Source: Dermacentor variabilis
Taxonomy: Eukaryota > Arthropoda > Arachnida > Ixodida > Ixodidae
Length of the DNA: 64,000 bases
Direction of reading: 5' to 3'
Assembly (NCBI RefSeq): GCF_050947875.1
Contig: NC_134570.1
Span: forward strand, 202,629,750 to 202,693,749
A program made the position numbers and the translations under genes. Positions 36,520 through 48,500 of this stretch are shown here, piece after piece (positions within the stretch are counted from its first letter, which is position 1; each line of letters opens with the position of its first letter). Below the pieces are notes generated by a model. The model saw only the letters and a list, made by a program, of their open reading frames with translations, was not told where the DNA came from and did not search any database.

Positions 36520-39500
36520 TTGAAGTGCGCCGAGACAAACAATTCTATATTACGAAGTCTGTTGGATTGCACGGACCTGAGCTCATTTGCTTGAAGCGGA
36601 ATGAAAACCGCATTTCCCTGATGATAAACTGCCCGACTTACAAGTTCCTACAAGTGCTTTCAAATGCTACGGCGTTTGGAAATGATGTCATATTCGACTG
36701 CTCGTTTCGTTTCAGTCATAGGCAGCGCTGCAAAAAACGTTCAGGGTCTGTTGCAAGGAATGTTGAATTAATACCACGCTATATGACCTCCTGTACCACG
36801 CTGTTATGTTGCGCCGATGATGTATGCGTCATGGAGAGGTACGAGAGTTCACTGCAATAGAACATGGTTTAAGTATCGATTCTTTACTAGGACACTCAGC
36901 ACAAGTCCAAAGTGCGCTTCTTAGCTTGATAATGAGTTTGTTTCATGTGATCTGTGTGTAACGATGCATCCGAATAAATGCCAGAATAGTGTCGTTAATA
37001 TTAGTGTTTAAGTGCGGTGTGGTAGATAAAGGTCATGGCAAGATATGCCGTAATGTTTAAGAGGAAGCTTTAGCTCGGGCCCAACTCCGACGCGGCCTAT
37101 TGAAATACATGTAAAACGCAAAAACGTTTTTATAAGGTAACCCCTGGACCGATTTTAATGAAATTTGTTGCATTTGAAAGAAAAAGTTGAATTCTAGTGA
37201 CTGTTTGGAGCGAAATTTCTATTTAGGGCTTGAATTTTCTTGAAACAATTTTCAAATATTTGACCGTTTGAAAAAAATAGAAGCACAATTTTTAAGAATT
37301 GATAGCTCTGTATCAAAAACAGATATCGCGGTTCTGTGAACGGCATCCATTAGATCAGTGAAAGCGGACAAATTCGATATGTCATTTTACATATTACGTG
37401 AATTTGTTACGTTGTTTACAAGGGTTCTGCAAAAGCTGTATTTCCATGTTACTAAATTTTTTGAGATTCATGTGTAATATATCAATTTTGTCCGCTTTGG
37501 ATGTACTATTAGATGCATTTCACAGAATCGTATTATCGTTTTTCTTTTAGGAGTTACAGAGTTGTAAACTTGACAGTTTGGTTTTTCGAAAATTTCGGAT
37601 TTTCGCTAGTTTTTAATAAAAGATTGACGACCTAACTCAAAAATTCGAAACCAACGGTCACTAGACTTCAAGGTTTTCTTTTAAATGCAACAAACCTCGT
37701 CAAAATTAGTGCAGTGGTTGCCGAGAAAAACGAATTCTCTTTTTACATGTATTTAGATAGGAGCACCCGAGCTAAAGCTTCCTCTTAAAGAAATAAACAA
37801 TCTAACCAGATGGGTCAACACTACCTGGGAAATAAATTACCACTATCAAAAAGCTTGTGTTGGTATAGGTGACCTAAATAACCAGCACAGGAACTGGGTA
37901 CGTACAGAGTGCTTTCCGTTTTTTTCTTAATGACAACACTTTCACTGCCAAACTAAAACTTCAGACTAAGACGTTTCCACTGCTAGCCTGGCCATTTAAG
38001 AGAGTATTCTCACTACGGCATTCAAAACGGCGTATTTAATAGAATTCGTATTAGCAAACTACGTTGAGAAAGAAGCCCAATTTTTGAGACCGAAATAACG
38101 TGCTTCTGTAATTAGGAACAACTAAAGTTGTGTGTCTCGTGTGCAGCTCTCCGAGGACGTTGTGGAAGTTGAAGTGGGAAACCATGGACAAGATGCGTAC
38201 TTGGCCGGACATAGAATTCAAGGGCGTGCTGTTTATCCAGCCTCTGGGTACATAGTAATGGCTTGGAAGTCCTTCGCGAAGCGCAGTGGCAAGTCTTTTG
38301 AAGAGGTTCCAGTGGTTCTAGAAGATGTGACCTTTCAAAGCGCCGTCATTTTGCCGAAAAGCGGTAAGTTAGCGGGCATTTGGGCTTGCACAACAAAAAT
38401 GGTTACGAAGGTTTTGCGATAAGTAAGTCACACAGGTGAAGAGCCTCTCGAGGAAGAAAAAGTGAAGACCAATGGCGGCAAGGAACGCTCGGGCAGGAAA
38501 AAAAATTGCGCTCCAATCCATGCTGTGAAGGTTCTTGGCTAGCGAAGCTGGGGTATCACTGGCTCACGTAGACCAATGTGACGTAGCCTTGAACGCTTAA
38601 GCAATGCGCCAATTGAAGCGATTGACAGCAAGACAATTAAATGAACTGTACCTAAACAAAATGCAGTGTAAAAGCCATCCTATCTATGCGTGGCTAGCTT
38701 TGGGCAGGAACCGCTGTGTCCTACCTAGCCTAAGCGCGATGCTTTTGCGTATATTGACGTTGCTGTTCCCGTCGCCGCTCATTGTGTTCACGCTGCCATT
38801 CCGGAATCCTATCTATACGTGGCCTTCCCATAGCGCTATCACAGCGCAAATAAAATCAGTTGCTAGGCGGGTTCTTCTTTTACATATGAAAGCGCAGTGA
38901 CGTCATTCTCTGCTTCGCATGCTACAGTTGCCGCTTTCCAAAAACTGCAGCTTACGCAACCCCCATCAACGCCGGAAAACACATGCGGCGAACGCTACGG
39001 GCTTCGCATTGTTCGAACGCACCTTATCGTCTACCATGTGGTTTCGGCACTTGTTTTGGGCTTTTCTTTATTGAAACAAATTCTGGGGTGTGTCTTGCAT
39101 GTGATATTGCAATGGAGATAGGCACTTTCCGCTTCAATTTGTAGAAGGGTTTTCTGTCGACTACTCTGTGGACAGAGACAAATAAATCCCTGGATCTGAG
39201 TAATTATACAGCTTCGCTGTGAAAAGCGCTATAGTTGTCGCGTATAGGACCCTGTCCTATGGCTTTCTAGGCAGTTTTATAGAGTGCTTTCTGCTCGTTA
39301 TTAGTTGTAGTGCGCAGATAGCGGTACTATTTATGCGAATATACGAAAATGGAGTTCTGTGAGAAACTGTTTGCTTAGCGCTCCTGGAGTAGCACGGCGT
39401 AGGAAACGGTGGTAAAAAATGAACAATTCATTCAGCCTAAATGTAAACAGAGGACATGTAGTGAATATATTGAGTGGACTTCGCTCGTTTTTGACGTGTC

Positions 39501-42500
39501 TTTTCTTTTAGGTAGCGTGAAGTTCCTGGTCAACATTATGCGCACATCGGGAGAGTTTGAGATCTCCGAAGGTGGAACGTTGGCGGCACGCGGCCGCATT
39601 CGCCCGGCCAGTAAGAACGACTTCGTAGCTGGCGCGCAGCCGCCGACAACTCAGAGCAGCGACGTGGCCTACGACCTGACCACCGACGACATCTACAAGG
39701 AGTTCCGACTGCGAGGTTACGAATACAGTGGTCTCTTCCAGGGCATCCTCAAGGCTAACATGAAGAGTGAGCATTGCAGCTTTAAATGTGTTATCATTAA
39801 ATCTGTCAGCCATAATGCATGGCTGACAAATTTAGGACAATAAAATAAATATGCTTTATTTTTGTTTACCCGCCAATTATGTTACACTAAAGATCAAAAG
39901 AACGCTGGCTTCACACTGTTCTTTGTCCCGCTTTGTGCTGATATAATGTTTGATTACAGCATGGAGAAATCAGTAGCTTGTATGGAAAACAACCGAACAC
40001 GCGGATGTTAACAAAATAAGACAAAGACAGCATTCGACAACGACGTTGCGCTCGTTCATGTCGTACATTTAGATAGCTGTTTTTCATTCAAGAAGACAAA
40101 AGCCACATTGACGCTCCTTTGATCAATTTAGCAACTGCACGAAAGTCCACGGCCAGAAACAGATCTGCGAGCAGGGAAGAAACCATAGAAATCATAGAAG
40201 GAATGGGTGATTGCAGCTCTTTCAAGTGTGTTGAGCATTGCTTTCTTTTCATGAAGAGCCCTCACAATAGTTACTCCAGAATACGTGGCAAATATATTTA
40301 CATGCGCATACAAAGAGCTTGATTTCACACACGAGCTGGCAGAGCAAGCTAGGTTGCAGCTATTGGAAGTCTACATACAGCTCACCGATAGCAACACCTG
40401 CTGTACATACCAGTTGGGTGTAGAGAAACAACCCTTGAACTTTGATACGGCGTATGAACCAATTTACCATACAGTGAGAACAACATTATTAACTCAGGCT
40501 TTTGCGACCGCAAGAGAGCAACCTAAAAGCAGCAGCTATTGCTCAAGCCACGGTACGAACATTTCCTAACGCTAGTTGGTTTGGTACTTGTACCATGTAT
40601 GGGCGTAGAAATGACCAAGTAAATTGAGCTTCGCGTCCTCTGGGTCCTGAAAGTTGCCTCATGTCACGCCACTGCGCGGAGAATGGCCACACAGACCACT
40701 TTTCTAAAGGAACCACCGTACTTTGCAGATTTTTTGACGTGCCGCGCTTATATTGAAAGAGTGAAGATAGTTCGTCAGTTCGCCTATTAATGTTGTGTGA
40801 AGACGGCGACCTCTCTTCCGAACGCTCAGCGCTCATGTAGATAACGGGCCTTAGTTTCGCCGCCCGATAAACAAGGGCTTCTCTTTGAGACATACGCCAT
40901 AGCATACGACGCACTGAAATAGCAAATGCTCGGACGCACTGTAGACTGCAGCCGCTCGCCGCGACGCCACTGTGGCGTGCTCTCGCTTCTGTCTCTCCGT
41001 CTGTCCATGTCCGCGAAAAACACGTCAGTGGGTTACTGCAAAGGGCAAATAGGAGAAGCTGTACTATCAGGAACAATTTCGAGGCAACGATGCTGAGGGA
41101 TTAGACATATTGTACCCGCCCAGTCGGGCTCACAAAGGGCGACAGCTCCCTGAAACGTATTCCTCAATGGGTGGAAAGGACATTCCCTGACTCTCCCCTA
41201 TTGAGGTTTGCCCCGGCCGAGTGAGCACACAGCATTGCGAAAGAACGGTTTATCCTTTCGCGTGATGTTTGAGGTAATTATTTATATACTGAGTACGCTT
41301 AGAGCTCCAAATTTCACGCTTCGCATAAAAAGATTGAACCTGACTGACTAAAATCGACATTTAGTTACTTTGTATCATTAGCACTCAGAGCAATAGGCAG
41401 AAAGCATCCTTCTACCACCCCGAACTCCTGTAAAATCAGTCAACAGCCTTTTGGCAAAAAGTATTGTAGCTTCGATATTTTTTCTCGAGAGATCAAAATC
41501 TGTCATTGGAGGGGCTATGCAGAAAAAGTGGCTGCTCTTACGATCTTCTCAGTGGTTCAATGCTTCTTGCTTAGAGTGACTATATCACACAGTAAAATAT
41601 CTTTGTCGATTTGGGCTTTTACGCAGCGAGCAGTGAAATCCATTGGCCGAATGGAATGTACAGAAACGCCAGGGATAGCACCTTGTCTCGGTCACATCTT
41701 ATAGTGCCACTATCTGAGTGCTGGTATTTGTCATCAAATATACATTTTTCCCGCACAGAAAATAGTGTCACAAATTTCGTTTTACGAGAGGTGTTTACGG
41801 GTTAAGAAAAGCTGCGATGCTACGTTTCAGTCATCGAACAGCCTTACTCGCCCTTAGCATCGGTGAAAAGTGTATCTTTGGCGTCATTCAAGCATTTGCT
41901 TATTTCGCTCACGCGTTCTGGAAGAATACTTTCTGTACAAGTTCCTTGCGAATCACTGCCTCATGAAATATGTGTCAATAGTGTTATAGGATGGTACAGT
42001 GCCTGTGCAGAAAATGCTCCTCTCGATAGTGTTTTGTTTATTTTTGTGGCGCTATATGCTTTGATACTCTTTACGCACACCTTCTTGTTTCCCAGCTTGT
42101 GGTATTCTACGCCATTACTACACCATCTTCCTGATCTCCTAAAATGTTCTCTGCGCTTTCTACGTGCTCTTTTACAGATTTCTTGTGCATTAATGCTGTA
42201 CGGTCATCGAATTCTCGTGCATAGCAATGGTCTCCGGTGAGACACATGTACTCATTCATTAGGAAGATGCTTCAGCGCACTGTAGTACACTTCGAGTCCT
42301 CTTTGGCATATCTGCCTACAACTTCAGCCTTTTAATCAACTAAAAATATTCCTCATAGAATATAGGATCGCCTTTTTTTTATGTTCCACGCAATGAGTGC
42401 GCATATATCGCGCGAAAGAAGGAAGCTTTTCTACAATTCTTCTTATTTCAGCGCAACCTAGCTTCAGATTCAGTTCTTGAAGTAGTACTTCCACAGAGAA

Positions 42501-45500
42501 AGCCTCTGTGAGAAATTCGAGTCAAGGTAAAAATGCTCAGAAATAACAAGGTTCGGGTGAGGTTTTCACACCGTCAACCCCTCTAACTGCTCGGCAGCTG
42601 TCTCTAACATTTCGTCAAAGCATTCTTTAGAAAATAGAAACAAAGATGCCCAATCTGAATTCCAGACACAAGTGCAACAAATTCCTCGAGAGAAGCGTAG
42701 ACTACTAGCGACCATACTAAAGTTAAAGCGCTCTGTAAAGTTATCGAAAAGGAACGTCATATCGTAAAAAATATTACAAAATACGTTTATGTGAAAGACT
42801 TTTTAAGGTACACGTTCTGCCAGAGTCTCAATAAAAAAATAGTCATATACCTGCAATGAATACGTGACCAGAGAGGAGCTGAAAGTATAGGGTCCACCTG
42901 AAATTTCACTCCTCCTCCTCCTTGAATATTGTCTGTCTTTTATTTAATCAGCGGTAATGATGAACTACTTCCCGCTGCAGCATAGGCCGCCTGTAGGACA
43001 TTTGCTTGGGCACTTTTTCAACAGAATCGTAAAGCCCAACCACACCAAACTCCTCCATGAGTACACCACTACCCCGACACCTGACTGCTACATCCTCGCT
43101 GTTTCCTTAAGTTAGCCACGTTATTACTTTTGTGCAAGACCATCGTAGTTACATAGTGAAACTTAATATAACCCCAATAATTAAATTAGTCGCATGTTTT
43201 CTTTAATTTGCCTAACTCATAAATGTAGCTGGTCACGTGGTGTAGATTTACCGGAACATAAGCTCGTAACTCCAATAAACCGACCTGGAAATCTACGAAT
43301 CTCCTCTACTATCTTATAATCAATGCTCGCGTTATATGTATGCAAGATATCCCCTTGTCTTATTAAATTATCTTCCTAACCGCTTCAAGCGCTATGCAAT
43401 TTCTGCTGCATTTTCTGTTTAGCTTTCAAAATTGGAGGACTTGAAAAAGCTATAACATTAATAATAAAAAACGGGCCAGCCAAGACGAGTAGTCACGGGA
43501 TGGATGGATGGATGGAAAACTTTATTTGGTCCAGCAAGTAGTGATAATTAACCACTAAGCGGGCCGCTACCACGTCGGGACCGGAAGGCCAAGCCTCACG
43601 GCCACGTCGTGTGCCTGCGGGACAGCCCAGAATTGTTCATCCAGATCCGGGCTGCGAAGCGCAGCCTCCCACCTGGACGCATCCTTGATCGCCGAGTCTT
43701 TAATTGTTTTGCAAGACCAGAGCATGTCTTCGAGCGTGGCTAAAGCACCACAATCTTGGCAATAAGGCTCTGTTTACGTCTTCGGATAAAACATGTTCAG
43801 TCTCCGTGGGCAAGGATAAGTACCAGTCTGTAGTAAGCGTAATGTAAGTGCCTGAGCCCTGTTGAGTTTAGGATGCGGCAAACCGCAAACCCTACGATAC
43901 TTCGTGATTTCATTGTATGTCACGGCAACAACTGCTATATCGCTGTTTCGTACTGAATGAGTATACCATTGCTGGGCGCAGGCTGTCCTTCCTTTTGACA
44001 CTTTCTCCCCTTCGTTGACCTGTTTCAGAAGGACACGGAAAGCTTCAGTGGCACAGGAACTGGGTAACTTTTCTTGACACTATGCTCCAGATCAACCTCC
44101 TTCACAATGCAAAGAGAAATTGCAGGCTACCCATAAAGATCCAGTCATGTCGCATTGACCCGAATATCCATGCTGAAGTCGCTAAGGAAGGCCAAGATGG
44201 CGGTGAGTCTTCGGATAGGGATTCAAATTGTTCGTTAGAGCCATATGGACATGTAAGGGGAAATAAGGTGACATAGTAACCGTACTGATTAGGTGCTGTT
44301 TATGCTAAGTGCAAAAAACGTTTACACTACAGAATCCGCTCGTCTCCATTCAATATTCTTGCTCAGCAGAAAAAATATAAAGGAAATCACGATGGCACCT
44401 TGACAGATCTATGAGCACTCTCTGGTGGCACTATGGCATTCCAAAGGATTATCAGCTGGGTGTAACTGCGCAAATAAGGGTGACGGTCCCGGCGATGGCT
44501 GCCGACTTACTGTTTCAGTGCACTTGCTACATTTAACATGATGCTTTTTAGCGCAAAAACTGGAAAAAATAGCCTTTCGTTTCCTTTCGCCTCTGACTGT
44601 CTTCTTTTCTTTCGAGTTTTTGGGCTAAAAGCATGATGTTAAGTAAACATCAACTCGTCGAAGAAGAAGTGATCCGTTGCTTCCTCTTGTTGATACTCTG
44701 TTCACCTCCTAAACACATCAAAACGCTGTCTTCGCAATACTTTAGCGCCATAATTCCTGAGAGGTGAAATAGAAGTGTACTTAGCATAGCCATAAAAAGG
44801 ATATTTCGGCCATCCTGAGATTTCTTCACAGCCCAAATCATTTCTTTAATTGAGGAGATAATCTTCACAAATAGTCATTGTAAGGCTTCGCTTGTGACAG
44901 ACCTATAGCGACTGCTCGTAAAGCACAACAGCTTACTTCTAACGAGTTTCTACAGTAATCTCTCCCAAATGATGAAGCGATCTACTTCGTGATGATATTT
45001 TTGGTATCATCTCGTTCAGCACAATACTTCAACGTGTGTTTCATTTTTTAGCCAGATGATATTTTTCTAAGTATGTCGTTTTCACGGCGGGAGTACCGCC
45101 AAAGGCAGCGTTTGTAACTGTGCTTTCCACTACCGTCGGTTTTTTGTCTGCAGGTATGGATGCTACCTATGACCCCTACTACAATACTTATCGTTCTGGA
45201 GGGATTCATGTGCTAGGACTGAAGACTAATGTCGCTCCTCAACGCATTGAAGAGCAGGCGCCTGTTTTGAATGCTCATATATTCGTGCCGTATATAGACA
45301 ACGACGATGCTAGACACAAAAGGGAAGCTTGCATTCAAGAATATGTTGACGACTGCAATTCCATTGCTCAGAGTATAATAAATGGCAGAAGAATAGACCC
45401 TAAAATAACCAGCAAAACCAGAAGCATTAATCCGGTTCTTCAGCGGATGCTGCCCTGCCACCTCACAGACACTGGCGAGAACCACGGATTATTGCGTGCT

Positions 45501-48500
45501 CTCGCCGCCGTTCAGAAAGAGGTCAATACTTCGACAACGTCACTTGAACCCATTATCCAGACTGCCGTGGCTACATACGAGGGACAGCTGGAACGTGACA
45601 TCCTCATAACAAGCCTTCTTGAAGAGAACCCTCTTAGGCACCTTCTTGATGTGGTGGTTGAAAATACCAGTGCGAAGGAGATCCGCATTGTCGAGGTAGC
45701 GGCTGGAGTAGGTCATTGCCTCTTGGCTCCTCGTGTGTCATCACTGATGCATATGAGTAATTCATTGCTGAAGATCGACTATACGATTGCTTACCGATCT
45801 TCCGAATGTGTGAGACCGAAGGAAATCCCTGAAGGAACCAGGATAGTCATAATGGATCCTTTATCTGACGCAAATATTAGACTGCCTGGAGCTGACTTGA
45901 TTGTGAGCTGCCTGCCCACTTGGAGTTCGTGCAGAGTCGAAACACTGGCGCAAAACCTCTCAATGCAGTGCAAAAACCAAGAATTTGTCCTTCTCGTCAC
46001 ACGCACCAGCATTACTGAGGCGGAACGTTTGCTGGCGTCGTGTGGAAAAGTTCAGCTGACCACGCACATGACCAAAAACGTGCAATCATTCTTCAGCCAC
46101 AATGGGTTTTGTGTGGTAGGACTCAAGTCCAATAACGCTGCTACATTGCTCTTGCTAAGAAAAAAGATAATGGTTGAAGTAGCGAACATGGAGGCTGTAA
46201 CGACTAGCAATACTAAGTTTGACTGGGTCCAACTGCTGTCGTCGAAAGCCTTGGAGCTCGAGTGCAAGCCTGCCGGACATAATCTATGGCTTCTTGGCGA
46301 ATACCGCGGTATCAGTGGCGTGGTGGGCCTGACGAACTGTGTCCGTCTCGAAACTGGTGGAAAACGCATCAGGTATGCTCGTGAAGGAGGCTGCTACAGT
46401 TTCGTTTTTGGATTATAGTTATTAAAAGCCAGAAAAGTAGCATTGTGCTTGAAGAAAGTAGGCAACAGATTTTCTTTTTAGTGAGTCGGTTGTATGAATC
46501 ATCTACTTGGTCTACGAGTATTATCGGAGCTCACTGTGTGAATGAAATAACTTGTAGAAACTTGACGTACTAATACTGTTTCTGACACGCCGTATTTTCC
46601 TCAGATGGAACTTTATACCTTGCAGTAAAAAGTTCCTCATAAAAGGTGCGCCTTAACAAACTGATTGGTCATTACGGGAACAGCAACTGTAAGTATAAGG
46701 AAAGGCCATGGGGTCAATTCAAGTTGCGCGAAACTACAGAGAAAGCGAAACTACACTAATTGATAAACACCAGTAGCTGCTAGAAAATAGCTATTCGCCT
46801 TTACTCAATTCAGTTAGGCAACAGCAGGAGGCATTTACAGAAAGGCCACCCTAGAAGGAGCAAGGTTTGTACTCTACACCTTTCGCTACAGGATACTCAA
46901 GGGTGCCGTAATATTTGATCACGTTACAGCGCCCGCCAATGAGCCCGTTCTGATCGCCGTTGACTTGATTATTTACAAAGACCACGATGGCCGCGGGCAC
47001 GGCACAAAGCGCCTCTATTTCGCCCCCCCCCCCCCAGCGAGTAGTGAGTGGGTACACGATGCCGAACTTTAGTGAAAGCTTCAGAGCGTAGTTTACATAA
47101 ACCTTTCATTTATCTGTTCCGTCTGCATTCCAGCCTTACCTTCTGCAAGTTTGCAGTCTGAAGGCGATGAATGTAGGCGGCCGATGTTTGCTTTTACATT
47201 CATATTCTCGTCTTCAGAGCGGCCGTCTTCACAGTGGAACCTATTACGCCCGTGCTCTTGTTGTCGTAGCTAACTGCACGGGCAACCACTTGGGGAGGGG
47301 GGGGGGGGAGGGTTATGACAATCTGTCCGTTTGCGACCTGATCCAACCACGGTAGTTTGTTCCCAACGCGTTGTTCTTGTCGCCAGCACTCTTCAGATAA
47401 CCTAATCTTGTAAAAGCAATCTAATTACTTACAGAGCAGAATCAATGTGTTAACGTAGACAGTGACAAAAATGTTTCATGTGGTTAAGCGATCGCTCGCC
47501 TGCTGTTTAATTCTCGGCGCAAAAAAAAAAAATTCCCGACGCACCCTATTTCGTTCGTGTTTGACTTCGCTGGTATGGAAAGGGAAGTTGCTCGAGTAAG
47601 TCAGTCGCCCTTGTATGGGGCGACGTTGTGGTGACCTGTATGGTTATCGAAGTCCGACATTCCGTCCTCTTTTGTGCCAGTCGTGGCAGTAACGCTGTGT
47701 GGTTGTTGCAGGAGGTGTTATTTTCGAATTAATTGTCGACAATTAGCTACTAAGCACTAGTAGCTGAGCCTGTCGTGCTCGCCTTGTGGAAAGTGTGCGT
47801 GACGAAAGAAGGTCCACGCGGTCTTTCTTTCTGCGGCGTAGGCGGGTGATACTGGCACATAGCCTTATCACAGACCTTCAAGTGTCTGGCGCAGTTTTTG
47901 CAGTTCACAACACAGCACGCCTGCCTTCTGCTCTTCCACATATTAAATAAATTGTACCCAGCGATCCCCGGCCTCTCCGCAGAGTACTGCCGAACGGCCG
48001 GAGGCGGCTGATGCCTGTTGCTGCCGATTCACAATGCGTGCATAGGTAAATGTTATTTGCACATCACTTGAAACGGGAACTACGAAACAACAGACACAAG
48101 CATATAATGGTGGCGGCACGCAACTGTTGGCTCATGGTGCATGGTGTCCAGACTGTTCGGTTTGAAATGTCTATACAAAAGAGTGCCTAATAAAAGGAAA
48201 ACGAGACATCCAACCAATCATAGCTATTGCTACGATTGGATAGATGTCTCGCTTTTCCTTTACTAATAGCTTCTCTCCGCCTTGTGGGTTTCCGCAGAAA
48301 TATTACGTCAAAGTGGATGTCTCGCTTTTCTTTTATTAATAACTTCTCTCCACCTTGTGGGTTTCCGCAGAACTATTACGTCAAACTGTTGCGTAGCTTC
48401 GAGTTGTTGACAAACCCGACTTCGCCCTTTCATCTGCTAGCCGCCTGGTTAACTCAGATGGTAGATTGGCTGCCCCGGAAAGGCGGTGGTCCCGGGTGCG

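Noticed and set aside
40543..41076. A 177-codon minus-strand frame with a hydrophobic start ([13 protein letters not shown])
   Set aside because: It has no recognised domain, a composition like chance reading of the other strand, and no splice or promoter evidence. The hydrophobic start alone does not make a secreted protein.
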